Shown here: piece by piece, positions 10,620 through 22,839 of the stretch
How positions within the stretch are numbered: position 1 is the stretch's first letter
Layout: every line of letters begins with the position of its first letter
Assembly: GCA_963169105.1 (NCBI GenBank)
Contig: OY720635.1
Span: forward strand, 157,805,645 to 157,869,644
Source of the DNA: Ceriagrion tenellum
Taxonomy: Eukaryota; Arthropoda; Insecta; Odonata; Coenagrionidae
Direction of reading: 5' to 3'
DNA: 64,000 bases
Notes under the pieces: model-generated
The model's input: the letters and a program-made list of their open reading frames with translations, nothing else
Database searches by the model: none
What the model was told of the DNA's origin: nothing
Made by a program: the position numbers and the translations under genes

Positions 10620-10990
10620 GTGAAAATTTGTCCAGAGTATTGAAATATATGTCCAAGATAAATGAACTGTTGTGAAGTTGGAACAGAGAAGTATGGAATA
10701 TTTCAAAACATGGTGCTGGAGGCAAATGCTGAAGATCAAATTTGAAAATAGGGTTAGAAACGAGGGTGTGCTCAGAAGAAGAATAGGAGAGGAGAAAACT
10801 AGTCAGAGCCCACGTTGATCGACCTCATTTTTCTCAGAATAAATTTGTATGGAACATTATAAAAGGAAGAATCTTATTGAAAGTCCCGCGAATGAGATTG
10901 TACGCCAGGAAGAGCGAGATACGACAAATAAGATCTTCATAGATGGAAAGGAATTAGCAGAGGATTGTGGAGAATGTAGGGCCTAGGAAT
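10620..10990 (+). pseudogene. LINE reverse transcriptase C-terminal remnant
   Basis: Frame-shifted plus-strand translation gives MWCWRRMLKIKFENRVRNE-like, RRIGEE and KFVWNIIKGRI pieces, followed by TTNKIFIDGKELAED. This is the post-catalytic region of LINE proteins. Stops and frame changes show decay. It lies outside the Kazal coding exons, just upstream of the gene. Confidence 0.65.
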
Positions 10991-11771
10991 TGTTTATTTT
11001 TATTGTTTTTACTATTGTTTCTTTTTTGATTTTGTTTTAAAGTTGCGGTATTTTATTTGTGTGTTTTCATTTGTAATGTATGTTGGATTGTTGAAATGTT
11101 TTCGGTTGTGAAGAGGTTGTTGACAAAGAAGGAGATGGGAGATTGTTGGGTTTTTGGAAAAATACATAGTCCGACGCTACAAGGGCCTAGGAATTCCTCA
11201 ATGAACCATGCATCGTGTATGTATAGGGAGGTTCTGAGAAACATGCACGGTGCCTGATGAATCATACCAATGTGAATGTGGCGGATACTAATCAGCTATA
11301 CTGAGGTAAATATCGATTCGATCGATCGAAAGATAATCAGCAGCGTAATGTCCCATGATGACTCAGTATTTTTTTGAGAGCTATTGAGCAAGAGAGACGC
11401 TTCTATTCTTCCAAACGATCTTTCTGGATTTAATACTGTGTGCTTGTAGCCTGGAAGGAGGACGAATTCATCGAGTCCGTATTTTGAGTTAAGTGTAATA
11501 CCTCTCTTCGTACATTTCAAACCTTTCCTCTCTTTAAATTAACTTAAAATTTGGAGCTGATCATGTATAATTATTCAAATAACTAGTGATGCTTAGTTAA
11601 ATTATTATTTTGTCTTATTAGCTTTCAAAATGATTCGCTAAATGCGATAGAAATTTAGTAATTGAAAATTTCTGTTGCGTAAAGGAAAAACGTGTCGAAG
11701 TTGAGCGTATACATATTTGAAAATGCAGTTACAAAAACAGTTACGTTTAGAAAACGCAGTAATTGGAACGG

Positions 11772-11905
11772 AGAGCTCCACTAAATACACTCCCATAATA
11801 CACGTCACCATTTCACCTCCCAAAACCTTACATCTTTACACGGCTGGTGTCCTAACACTCCCTGCCTCACGCCAATGCGTCAGCTCGTAGGGTAATATGT
11901 AGATG
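11772..11905 (+). mobile_element. 3' end of a CR1/Jockey-like LINE
   Basis: GAGCTCCACTAAATACACTC, CACGTCACCATTTCAC, CGGCTGGTGTCCTAACACTC and TATGTAGATG match the terminal ~130 bases of the LINE at 33335-33982. Confidence 0.8.
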
Positions 11906-14900
11906 AAAATTCAGTTAAGTTCGTTGATATAGTGAAGTAAACCTCAGTTCTCTCATAATGTCTTTCTGTTTGACATCAAACTTATTAGTTGAATAGCAAT
12001 GTGCGAAATAAAAATAATAATAAGGCGTCTTTATTGGGGCGAGATTGAGACTAAGGCAGTCCCTTCTTCCATTTAACTCGTAAAATATGTTATTGAAAAA
12101 GTAATATGGCATTCATGGCTTGTCATATTGCATTCGGATACGGTGACGCGTAGCTGCAATATAAATATGTTCCGTTTTAACAACTGCATGATGCATGCAT
12201 CTATTAAGGCTCTTGTCTCGACGTATCCATTGTATCCAACGCATTCAATTATTTAAACATGTAATTATGTTCCCGGTGATCCGTTTTCATTTCTCTTTTA
12301 ATGCGATAAAAATTCTGATCTTCCATATTATTTATTTATTTTTTCCTCAATTGTTACTATAAAGATATACTCATGCTCTGTAAATGCAATACTTTTCTCA
12401 AATATCCTTAGGCTTTAACCTAGATAACGTTGAAACATTAATGTTACTGCCTTGAAAGGTGGACATTCCTTTTGGAAAGGACCCCGAAGTCTGGGTGTTT
12501 ATTCTATTTCTCGTAACTAGGTCGCTAAGCGACCAAACTCGCCTGTTTATCCCGAGCTGTAGTCTATTTGTCTCACGTGACAAAACGGAGAGTTGAGTCC
12601 CGAACCCGGTTAGGCTCAACCAATCCGGGAGCAACGGCGTATGCTGTTTCTCCGTGACTTCGTTGTCAACCTCGGTTACGTCTCACGGACTGTTTTCCCC
12701 CCGTCCGAAGAGCCGTGAGAGAGGTTGGTTACTATGTTTTGTTTTGATGTTTACATGTGAGATAATGACCTGTTATAAGTTTTTGAAGAAATAGTGGCAT
12801 TTTATGAAGAATCATTTAATGAAGAAATGGTGGCGTGGAAGCATGTAAGAATTGATACAGAATGCACGTTAATGGCACGATGTCCGTGCCAAAATTGGAG
12901 GGAATCCGAAGTTTATGGGATGAGATATTAGTGAAATTTTGCATGACTGTCGTGTGTTTTTATGTTCCCTGGAAATACATCATGGATGTTTCTTTGATTG
13001 AACGAGAAGAATATGTACTTATGAGTTTTACAAATGTGTGCTCAGGGTATGGAGATTCGTTATTTGTGCGAAGTTCAGTTTAAGTTAGTTACAACATGCC
13101 TGCTGACAATGGTGAGTTATCAGAAACACCTCTTGAAGCTCCGTGCTCTTGTGTTCCATTTAATTCCAGAGAATTAACGAACTTTTATGGTCGCTGGTTG
13201 TTTTTGTCGTAAATTCCTTGAAGTCACAGTGCTTCTGATATAACCTATTTTGCTGCAGTGTGCTGATGTAGGGTGTAGCGGCCCGGATCACGGAGAAACT
13301 GAATACGCTGCGAACGCAACCTCGGTTTTGCTGGCCGGGATAAATTCGCTCTCCCGGAAACAAACGGAATAGACGCCCTGATTCGGGTTGTCAGGACCTT
13401 AGGAAATTCGCCCCAACATACACAAAGAAGTATCCTTGCCATTATTCGAACGGTTCCGTAAACGACGCTTAGGCTCAGGTGAGAAAATAGGGAATGTAGG
13501 GATGTACGATATTGCCCTAAAAACTGACCTTTACGCGTATATTTAATGGAAAAAGGCACGTTACTTTTAGTTTCGTCGCCATATTGGATGTCTTCTCACT
13601 TACTGCAAAGAATTCAAACTGGTGACAATTAGGCATAATCTTAATTTACAGGTTTGGTAAGAAATTTAGTTGGGAAATGAGACTAAACTATATAATACGG
13701 AATTCATGGATTTTAATGGCATATATGTCCATTTAAACCGACTCCTGGTATGTTTTTACACAAGTGCATAAAGAGAATACCCTAAAAAACCTCGAATTAA
13801 TTGAAATCAAACAATAAATAGCTTAGCTAAATTAAATGTCTGAAAAATTCTTGTGCCTGATATATTTGCGTAAACTGATCGTCAATTGAATAAATGATTG
13901 AGGTCCGTGAAAATTTTAACTTAAGCGAAATGTACTTGCTCCTTTCCGAGATTTACCTCCCAAATACAGTTTACTTAATTTATGTTTACATTTATAGATT
14001 TGTTCTGCATGTTTTTTCCGTAATGCTTTTTTAAAAATTCAATATGCATTATTTTGCTATTCATTTGCTCTTTGTGCGTAAATTCTGAATGTTATCTGAA
14101 GCTTTCTATTCAAGGTATTGAGGCTAGCGTATCGGAAAAGGTCAGTGCTCTTTACCGCGTAAAAACGGCGAAAAATGGAAATATGTACGCTTACAAAACG
14201 TTTGATACCATGCAGATTGATATATACAGAATTCATGAATGAATATTATGTGAAGAGTTCATGAATTCGATGAATTTGCATGGTTACAAATAAATATATA
14301 TTTATAACAAGGTAATTTTAAAGTTTACGATATCCATGTTTGACGCCTTTGGTGAGAATTGACAAAACAATAACAATGGATGCAATTATCGAAGTTTCTT
14401 CGTCTTCTTGCGCACTCTGCTCGCGATCTGTTTTTTAACTCGAACTGTTTGCTTGTTTGAAATGAACGGGTGCTGTTTGTTTGAATGCCTGTGGTTCGCA
14501 GGGCAAGAAACAAACGCAAGCACGCTGATATGTCGTGACATTGATAGTACGCTTGAGCAAATTGTAAGCTTAAATAAATTAGGTGGATCAGGGCTTTACA
14601 GAGAAACCTAAAGCATTTCTCTCCCTTTTTTTTAGTGCACCCGAATTAATATTTGTGATGGTGATGAAATATTCATATCCTGAACTGCATTACTGCGCAT
14701 CTCCGCGCGTGGCGATCAGCATCGTAAACACTTGCTGCAATATCGTCGTTATCAAACGAGAAATCATTGACCCCTTATTCGTCTGTTATCTTTGGGTAAA
14801 TAACAGTCTTTTTAGGTACTAAAACCATGCAGAAAAAAGTACACACCTTGAAAAGTGAATAATTTTTGTTTTTTTAGTCGTTACCCCTTCTTGTCACCCG

Positions 14901-15499
14901 TTCTTAGGATACTGCAATAGATTATTCTGATCGATGATGAGGGTAATATTCATTAATTTTGTTACTATCCCAAACACTTGATACTATGAAATATTTGGCA
15001 AGCCACACTCAAACGCGTGATGTATTCTGATGATAATTTATTGATTCCATGCCCGAAAAATACACGCAGAAGAGTATAATTCAGAAATAGGATTCAGAAA
15101 ATATTTAATATTAGAAACATTTGCCCGTGAGGCTATCATTCACAGAATAATACAGTTCACTCAATAAAAATACTTTAAACCCCCGTTTAAAGTACCTACA
15201 CTTATTGGACCTGTTAATCTAGAGTAAGTTATTCTCAAATATATTAATATGAATACACTCATTAATAAGCTTAACATTAATAATACGCTTAATAATAAAA
15301 TACAGTAACCCAGGCAGAATCATTTTCAAACAATTCAATCTATTTTTAGTCGTAATCGGATAAGTTTGCTTAAGTGGTCGCCTGTATCGTTGCTCTTAAC
15401 CTCACGGCTGAAATTTCGAAATTACTTCCTAAGGGTGACTTAAAATATCAACTGAAAGAACCGTACGGCAATCTAAGCAGTGCCTGGAATCAACAATCA
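11906..15499. other. Unassigned sequence
   Basis: No recognised gene. Two GC-richer patches at 12540-12700 and 13245-13480 share, in opposite orientation, a block like GTTTCTCCGTGA with an adjoining GCGTAT, and a CCGGGAG nearby. They may be remnants of one repeat. Reading frames of 104 codons or fewer occur, none recognised. The sequence 15200-15310 is an ATTAAT-rich simple tract. Confidence 0.35.
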
Positions 15500-15757
15500 T
15501 ATATGAGGACCCCAGAAGTCAAGGGGTCTAAGTACCAAAATCGTTGTTTTGAGAAAACTTAAGTCAAAGTTGAAAATGTTTGGTAAAACCCAATAAGTAG
15601 TTAAGAGGCATTACCCTAGATAGCAGCACCTGTCAAGAAAATCACTTGGATCCCTTTACCACCTAAAAGATTAATATTTTCACATCCCATCCCTGTAGCT
15701 AACTTGTTTTTTTTTTTTAATGTCAAATAGACCCCTTGACTTCTGGGGTCCACATAT
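15500..15757. mobile_element. MITE with GGACCCCAGAAG terminal inverted repeats, copy 1
   Basis: Ends are inverted repeats of ~35 bp: TATATGAGGACCCCAGAAGT at the left and, reverse-complemented, TATATGTGGACCCCAGAAGT at the right. Both are followed by CAAGGGGTCTAAGT-like or CAAGGGGTCTATTT-like sequence. A second copy lies at 34871-35088 with the same interior (AAGAAAATCACTTGGATCCC). The TA-rich borders suggest a Tc1/mariner-type target, unproven. Confidence 0.8.
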
Positions 15758-16139
15758 ATATTATTTCTCAAAGGTGTTTTTTTGTCGCAACGCCATAACT
15801 CCCATAATTCTTCATCAAAATTAATGATTCAAACATCGTTTTAAAGCTTATGTTCCCCGCTATTGACGAAAAAGAGACAAATGGTATAAAAGCGAAGTTC
15901 TTTATTACAAAATTTAAAATGGAAGTATTTGTAAAAAAAGAAACAGTGCCATCTGTTGACAATATAATCAACTAATATGTTGGCTATGGTTACGTGCTTA
16001 AAAGACTCTAGAAGGCGCCATCTATCGCATCGTTTAGTTAGATTGTTTACATTTTACATGCAATCATTGTGACCGTTTACCTTTTAAGTTTACGTTATGT
16101 ATCTTTAACACAAACATAAACAACATATAATTGTCCATG

Positions 16140-16295
16140 GGAAGAAATAGGTAGAAGAACAGGAAGAAAGAAGGAAGACACAGGAAGAAGCTGCATACTG
16201 TGTGAAATATGCGACAGGTAGAAGAATGGGAAGAAATAAGGAAAAAACAGGAAGAAGCTGCATACCGTGCGAAATATTCGCTCGGGTCAGCTAGT
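16140..16295 (+). repeat. Purine-rich tandem duplication
   Basis: Two units of about 70 bases share CAGGAAGAAGCTGCATAC and GTGNGAAATAT (near 16181 and 16249), embedded in GAAGAA-rich sequence. Confidence 0.7.
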
Positions 16296-16508
16296 GCCTT
16301 TTATTCCGAGACATAAGCATCAATTGGCACCTTTAAGCACAAGGTGCATCAAGCGGAAACCTTTTAGCACAAGTCGCAAGAGATGCGGAGCAAGTGTTTT
16401 ATGACATACTCAAATGTTGATGCACTTGACATTAAAAAAATATGTAAACATGCACTTCTTAATGTCCTTAATATTAGCATACATTGTATTGAGGAAGTGG
16501 TTCCTTAA

Positions 16509-17100
16509 CCTAGTGCGAGCGAGATAGTTCCGTAATCATAATAGAGACTATATTCGATATATACGTTTTCATTTCATCAACTGTGAGACACATCAATTAA
16601 ATTTTGCATTATTAATGGGGCAATGATATAGTTTTACATGACAGAAATGGTAATTGATCAAGTGAAAACATCTAAATAAGTCTTTAACTTGACTCTTTTT
16701 TCCATGCAGTACGTTTTAAACTCCATCAAAACGGAAGATTTACGGTGATCCCGGGCAATTTACTGCGGTGACAATATGATATATTTTCAAAAATAGTTGA
16801 GAAAATACACAAACTACACACTGTTGATTTTTTGACGAGATCTAAGTGTAGGAAATGCCTCATATTTAATATAAGTTCTCTCTGGAGTGCATACACGTAT
16901 CATTTCCCATGTAAAAGGGAATTGCTATTATTGCTATTATTTGATGCTTCTGTCTCGGAATATTTTTTTGGCAAATATCTCGGAAAGTAATGTGGTAAGG
17001 GGTTGAATTGTTGGGGTCAATGGAAGGCTGACATATTTTTCTTTAAAATGAGACCAAAGTCTTTGATTTATAGGTAAAATGATATTTCGCTCAAACTATC
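16509..17100 (+). mobile_element. TTAA-flanked MITE, copy 2
   Basis: Bounded by TTAA at 16505-16508 and 17101-17104. The start is a mutated CCTAGTGCGAGCGAGATAG, the end TTTCGCTCAAACTATC. It is ~592 bp because of a short duplicated TTGCTATTA stretch near 16922-16945. Non-coding. Confidence 0.8.
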
Positions 17101-17220
17101 TTAAGTTACATAGATCTAACAAGTCTCTACTCAATACATTACGCATGATTTGGAATCTGCTCTAGGAATGATATATTTCACTGAGAAAATTTATCTTTCA
17201 AAAGTAAATTAAATATCGTC

Positions 17221-17616
17221 CTAAAAGAATTTGCAAGGCTGATTTTCTTTTACATAAAATTTTGGAATTTTTACAATTTTATCCGGTCCTGAAGTTATTA
17301 AGTAGCCACCGCTAACTTCATCAAAACTGTACTTTATCCTTCGTTCTGACCATCTTAGATTTGTCTCTCGGCGCTCAGAAATCATACTCGTGTAAACAGT
17401 AATCTCGGTAAGTTGTACAACATCCCGAAGAGGCCGTTGAGGGCAGCACTGTAAAGTGTTGAGGAAAGCGCGCCGTTGATAACGGCGAAATTCGACACTC
17501 AGTTCAGCTGGCTTCCTCACCGCCAGACTTATTAAATTATGAAAATAAGCGTACTTCATTGACGCTGGTTTTCTACCATATGGAGACGTGATCTGGTCGC
17601 CATGTCTCGCCACCAT
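17221..17616 (-). CDS. Unrecognised 131-codon open frame
   Basis: The longest minus-strand frame in its area, starting at ATG and ending 120 bases from a MITE. The product is basic, with Arg-rich stretches (for example SVEFRRYQRRAF) and no membrane segment or known motif that I recognise. No splice context or second copy in the window supports it. It could be transposon-derived or chance. Confidence 0.2.
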   Translation of the reverse strand: MVARHGDQITSPYGRKPASMKYAYFHNLISLAVRKPAELSVEFRRYQRRAFLNTLQCCPQRPLRDVVQLTEITVYTSMISERRETNLRWSERRIKYSFDEVSGGYLITSGPDKIVKIPKFYVKENQPCKFF

Positions 17617-18501
17617 GTCTTGTCACTTGTCTTGTCACCATGAATTAGTTGCACAACCGCATCTAATTTATAATGTTGGTGGTACTTTTTTCTTGGAAAA
17701 TACTGCCTCGATAAATGGCTCATAATTATTCATTAAAAAATTATTCTTCTCATAGCATGTTCTTTCCATTCGGCATCCAATCTCCATTCGAAAATATGTA
17801 TTCAAAACTCTCCTGAAACTCAATTTCACACCTATAAATAGCGTGCGCATATTACTCCCCGCATTTTTCATTGAGCAGCCTTCTGTCATCATTCCTCATT
17901 TAAAGTTCTATAATCATGTATACTGGCCGGCTTATATTTGAAGAATCGACTTTTTATGCATATTTTAGATATCATAGGTCAATTTACTGATAGACAAGTG
18001 TCTGAAAACATCCTCTTTCACACAAGTACATTCCTTTACGTTTGATCCCTCATTTCTCCCTCCACAAATTGCCGCTCTAATCCGTTAACGTCTGTCCCAA
18101 CTGCCTCCAAAACGTTTCATTTTTCTTCTTATAAAAACGCTTATAAGATATTTAAAATACCATTTTTAAGGACCCATCTTCGAAATACAATTATGGCTGC
18201 TCAGCGTTTTCATTACTGCGGCGATGTATGCCATAGAGGAGAGTGCCTACGGATCGCAGGGCCGGCAGATCAAACCCAGGCCATGCCTCTCTGGGAAAAG
18301 CATCGAAGCAAAGCAAAAAAACCGTATGTCATCAAATCCGTTTCAGATTTTTCTGACTGTACGCAGACGGCGTGAGTAAAATAACAACGCCTATTGCCAT
18401 GGTATACCGCACAATTTTCGACCTTGCAGTTATGCCTTTAAATTTTAATCTCCAAAGGCATGAAAAAAGATGTTCGTTCGTTAACCCTTTGCTCAGTTTA
18501 A

Positions 18502-19623
18502 GATAGTTTGAGCGAAATATCATTTTACCTAGAAATCAACAAATTTGGTCTCATTTCAAAGAAAAATATATCACCCTTCCATTGACACAAAAATTTAATC
18601 CCTTACCACATTACCTTCCGAGATATTTGCCAAAAAATACCAGCCCTTTTACATGGGAAATGGTACGTGTATGGACTCCAGAGAGATCTTATAATAAAAA
18701 TGAGGCATTCCCTACACTTCGATCTCGTCAAAAAATCAACAGTATGTAGCTTTCTCAACTATTTTTGAAAATAAATCATATTGTCACCGCAGTAAATTAT
18801 TCGGGATTACAATAAACTTTCCCCTTTGATGGAATTTAAAAGTACCGCGTGAAAAAAATGAGTCAAGTGAAAGACTTATTTAGATATTTTCATTTGATCA
18901 TCTTCAATTTCTGTCATGTAAAAATATATTATTGCCCCATTAATAATGCAATATTTAATTCGTGTGTCTCACAGCTGGTGAAATTAAAAGGTATAATTCG
19001 AATATGGTTTCTATTATGATAACTTATGGCATTATTTTCTGGGGATCCTCTCCTGGTTTTAATAAGGTTTTTGTAATGCAAAAGAGAGGTATTAGATACA
19101 TAGTTAAAATACCGGCACGAAAATCCTGTAAACCTCACTTTAAAGAGTTAAAAATCCTAACGCTGCCAGGCTTGTACATTTATCACCTATGTATTTACAT
19201 TTTAGATAATAAGAGTGAATGCACTACAAATGCCCAAATACATGGGCATAACACTCGGCAGAGAGTGGTTGTGCTTCATCACACTACATCAATATATAAT
19301 AAGAGTCCCTTCCATGTAGCCATTAAAGTTTTGAATCATTTACCTTCTGTTATTAAAAATTTCACTTCTAAAGCATCCTTAAAAAGAAAACTTAAAGACT
19401 TTCTGCTAAAGAAGGTCTACCACAATGTACAAGACTTTCTGGAAGAGTCTTTTGGACCTTAATCTCTTTCTCTGTATATATTTGTATATATTCCTGTGTT
19501 GTGTTATTCTTGTGTTGGGCCATTTTTTCTTTTTCTATGACTTGTCCCACATTTTACTCTTGTAAAATATCAGGATCAATAAATATATTTTTATGATTAG
19601 GGAACTATCTCGCTCGCACTACC
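18502..19623 (-). mobile_element. TTAA-flanked MITE, copy 3, split by a LINE
   Basis: Reverse-orientation copy: left border TTAA (18498-18501) then GATAGTTTGAGCGAAATA; right end CTATCTCGCTCGCACTACC, with the outer target mutated to CTAA (19624-19627). The MITE is interrupted at 19021-19590 by a LINE fragment. Removing the insert and one TTATGAT restores the TCTATTATGATTAGGG order seen in the other copies. Confidence 0.85.
19021..19590 (+). mobile_element. 5'-truncated Jockey/CR1-like LINE inserted in the MITE
   Basis: Flanked by the 7-bp duplication TTATGAT (19014-19020 and 19591-19597). The open frame ends at 19462. Its LINE part reads YGIIFWGSSPGFNKVFVMQK, VKIPARKSCKPHFKELKILT and LPGLYIYHLCIYIL, the conserved region after the reverse-transcriptase domain of Jockey-type elements. 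It then ends in a Lys-rich tail, KASLKRKLKDFLLKK. A short 3' UTR ends in CAATAAATATATTT. The frame continues upstream only by chance into MITE sequence. This coding tail has no internal stop, so the insertion is comparatively young. Confidence 0.9.
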
Positions 19624-20249
19624 CTAAGGTGGTTGATCTCTCATTCTCAAATTCAAAGCGATAAATTTTGCGGCTCTCTCTCACGCCATTTTTATTTCCC
19701 ACCTCCGTGGTTACACCGTCACTAAATATTCCAAAACCAGACGCTCGAATTACAAAAAAGAAAACGGTGGTTTGTTTCCTCACGATATTGTTGTCCATTT
19801 CAATTTCGAGACCTGTGAATCCCCATGTATAGACTATTCAGTCAGGTCCATAGTAGCAATAACGCTCAAAGTTGATAAATTATTAAGACGATATGGAAAT
19901 TGGGTCACAAATTAGTGTTCGCTTCATGACTTCAAAACCCGCTCCTTAATTTATAAGGCCCATTGCATCATTAAATAGTCCGGAAGCGTCAGAAGTCAAT
20001 GATAAGGCAAAAGGTTGTATGATATTCTCGGTAAAAAGGAAGTTGACGTGACGAATCGAAAATGAGAAACTTCATGCTGGCTGGTGGTAATAAGAGGAGA
20101 CGGGCAGCGGTTGAAGAGGCTGATACCTTCTGAAAGAGGAAAAACTGATGTAAGGAGTGGAGTCAAATATGTCGTTTGGCGTTTATCATTTTAAAAGTGA
20201 ATGTAATAATTGTTCGGGTGTGTGCCGCGTATGAAATCAGGTTTTTTGG

Positions 20250-20290
20250 CCCGACGTTTCGTGACCCACTGCTGGTCACTTATTCATGGG
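20250..20290 (-). ncRNA. Hammerhead ribozyme-like motif (left arm)
   Basis: Minus-strand copy of the motif described at 20620-20660, with the same GTGACC/GGTCAC stem II, GAAAC and GUC followed by GGG. Confidence 0.5.
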
Positions 20291-20619
20291 AACGGATTTC
20301 CTATTGCTGCTTGTCTTTTTATGTTAAGTGGAAGAGGTAGAAGGAGGATGAGTCGCGGCTAAAATCTTGAAATTTTGAAAAATCCAAAGTCATCGCCAAA
20401 GTCGAAAGATTTTAGCCACGACTCATCCGGGAGGCCATCGAGATAAGGAAAAATACGCAGAATTTCAATAGAGATGGTGGCTTAAAAATCAGCAACACCT
20501 GGAACCCAGTCATCCATCAAAATTCTCCACCTCCGCCTTCCTCCCCCTGTCCTGACCTCCATCCCCCTTCCACCTCTTCCACTTAATGTAAAAAGACAAG
20601 CAGCAATAGGAAATCCATT

Positions 20620-20660
20620 CCCATGAATAAGTGACCAGCAGTGGGTCACGAAACGTCGGG
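20620..20660 (+). ncRNA. Hammerhead ribozyme-like motif (right arm)
   Basis: Order: CCC (stem I), ATGAATA where CUGANGA is expected, GTGACC...GGTCAC (a 6-bp stem II), GAAAC, GTC (predicted cleavage site), GGG (closing stem I). Stem III would be the palindrome ACGU, as in minimal ribozymes that act as dimers. The damaged first core box makes activity doubtful. Confidence 0.5.
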
Positions 20661-20952
20661 CCAGAAAACCTGATTTCATACTCGGCATATACCCGAAACA
20701 ATTATTACATTCATCACTATGAGCTACGAAAGCTTTAGGTTGGAGCGATGGATTAAGTAGTCGTAGTTTTCCAAGTAGATTCCCAGTAGATTGCCTCCAA
20801 TTCGGAATGGGGAAAAACAGATAAGAATTCCACTGATTGAGAACTTGACAGGGCATTGAACCCGTGGTTATACATACCTCTTAAATCCCACCAAATTACT
20901 TGTGTACTATGTCTCTTGAAAAGCAGCAATCTTTTCGTGAATTCAAAGGAAC

Positions 20953-21368
20953 ACTACCACAGATCAAAAAGATAAGACGGGTAAATCGTTAGACGCAAGT
21001 CAGGAATGATACAGTTCGATCGTTATAGGCGAAGAGGATGCGACGAAGACCGTATAGGGATAGGACTTTATCCTTGTCATTCTTCCGTCGTACAAAGAAA
21101 AAAGATACCGCTCGGAAGAGGGACACAGTTCAGGAGAAGCGTAATGGAAACTCTATTTCGAGATATTAAGTGAGGAAGTAAATAAGGTGTTGTCAGATTT
21201 TGATTAACATTCGAGGAAGGAGAGATTCATGGCATTACATCGGAAATACTATCTGTCTACGAAGCATGCAGCCAACCCTGAAAATTGCGGAAATGAACGA
21301 AACGTGGCTTTGATTTGCGCTGGTTCAACAGGATAGTTCGGAATAACCACCGGACCAAGTAGGTATTA
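20953..21368 (+). repeat. Left arm of a 3.9-kb inverted-repeat structure
   Basis: About 416 bases, nearly identical to the reverse complement of 24433-24848. It starts ACTACCACAGATCAAAAAG and ends CCAAGTAGGTATTA. Arms this long with ~3 kb between them suggest either terminal inverted repeats of a large transposon or two opposed insertions of one repeat. No clear target-site duplication is visible at the outer edges. Confidence 0.85.
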
Positions 21369-22198
21369 CGTTGATTTGCTTTACGTTAATTAATAAACAT
21401 GTAAAGGTAAATGTATCTGTTAATCACTTCATTTGCGCTGGTACCACCGGGTTAGTAAAAGTGGTGATTTAAAAAATATTCGCTGGTTAAAAACCGGAAC
21501 ATTTTTAGGAAGTGTCCCTTGCCTAGGTACACTTTATTTCATTTTTGAATTACCGAAAATATAATAACAATTTGTCACGCATTTTATATTTCCAGGGCTG
21601 GAGGGCTCCATTTCTGCAGGTATTTTATGGCAGGCTTTTTGGCAATGGGAAAATATGTTTTCAAAATGATTTATCTTCTGTTTTTATGAGCCTAATAATA
21701 GGTCCAGCAAAGGTCAAAAAGACCAGAAATAGACGCCATAAAGAAGGTTTATCGGCTTATATTTGTTAATATGATGATAGGCAGTGTGCGAGAAGTGAAG
21801 TGTCTATTGTAAAATGCCAAAGTTTCATATCGTTTTGAGATAATACGACTTTCAATAAGTCGGTTCCTATATCTTATCACAAACTGAAATTAGGATAAGT
21901 TCTAAAGATAAGACGAATTAGGCCAGCAAGCCTTTGGAGGAGGGGAAAATTTTTTCAGCTAATACAACATACGAACTATTTGCAGTGGTGAAGTGCTTGC
22001 ACAAGCTATAAAATAAACAGCAAAATGAAATTTTAACGCCCGAGATTCAGATAAGTTTGCACAAGTAGGAACACCGATACATGCGCAAATTTTAATCAGC
22101 GGGGAGTGTCGGCCTGTAAGCAGTCAAATGTCACCTAAACTCACATTTAACGCGGCCAGTTTAGGTAAAATTGGCGCTATGTCACAGATTATCAAATT

Positions 22199-22468
22199 GG
22201 ATTGGATATTTGGGGAGGCGACCGACGGCTAAGATCATTTGGGCCATAGGGGACAGGTGAGGGGGGAAGGGTGGATAGAAACCCGGCGTCAGCATTAGCC
22301 TGCTCTTAACGAAAGGCGCCAAGGGGACCAAGGTGTTATGTCTCATCCGACAGACGGTGTACTGTACTTGAAGTGTCCTCCGCAAATACTCAACCTTTGC
22401 TGGGATTCGAACCCTGGCCCCCTGTGTGGTAGGCGAGTACTCTAGCCACCACACCAACCCGATCCCCC
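22199..22468 (-). mobile_element. tRNA-derived SINE with target-site duplication
   Basis: The minus strand starts GGGGGATCGGGTTGGTGTGG, carries an A-box-like GTGGCTAGAGTACTCG and a perfect B box GGTTCGAATCC, and ends CATATCCAATCC-like. It is flanked by the 13-bp duplication AGATTATCRAATT (22186-22198 and 22469-22481). RNA polymerase III would transcribe it; a partner LINE supplies mobility. Confidence 0.9.
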
Positions 22469-22786
22469 AGATTATCGAATTCTATATCCGCAAATTAAAT
22501 TCAATAAATATTCATTTGTCCATCACTGAAAGGCATCAGTCTCGGCAGAAGGCAATGACGGCGCAGGTCAAGAAGATCGGACCGGTATCAACAGCCACAG
22601 CTTCGGGCGAGAGTGAAGTTCACGGAATCGGCCGAGGTACTGCGATGTGGAAGGCAACGAGGGAAACCACCACATTAGTCTCGCTAGAAAAAGCAGTCTT
22701 GCATCCCAATAATATACATATATATATATGACATGATGGCATTCAGTAAAATCTTCTCGGGTTTGGCACCGGGTAAGGCTATTAAA

Positions 22787-22829
22787 GGCCAACGTTGCGA
22801 CGAGAAACTCTCTCATCGTCATCAGGGCT
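22787..22829 (-). ncRNA. Hammerhead ribozyme-like motif of the Penelope element
   Basis: Minus strand: GCC (stem I), CTGATGA (perfect core), CGATGAGA...TTCTCGTCG (8-9 bp stem II), GCAAC where GAAAC is expected, GTT, then GGC closing stem I. It lies ~90 bases beyond the C-terminal GIY-YIG coding remnant. Penelope-like elements are known to carry hammerheads in their terminal repeats, which this matches. Confidence 0.65.
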
Positions 22830-22839
22830 AAGACTGATT

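Larger units (their letters stand above)
20197..20724. mobile_element. Large snap-back element with hammerhead-like arms and an inner hairpin
   Basis: Arms of ~150 bases (about 20197-20345 and 20562-20724) are inverted copies of each other. Shared sequence includes TGAAATCAGGTTTT, GGCCCGACGTTTCGTGACCC, ACTGCTGGTCACTTATTCAT and TTGCTGCTTGTCTTTTT. Between them lies a second hairpin (about 20347-20430) whose 20-base arms carry GAGTCGCGGCTAAAATCTT. Frames inside are incidental. Confidence 0.85.

Noticed and set aside
18962..19462. 166-codon protein starting at 18962
   Set aside because: The first ~20 codons are MITE sequence; the target-site duplication shows that the LINE coding part begins at 19021.
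22182..22457. Minus-strand 91-codon frame
   Set aside because: It lies entirely in a tRNA-derived SINE and its flank.
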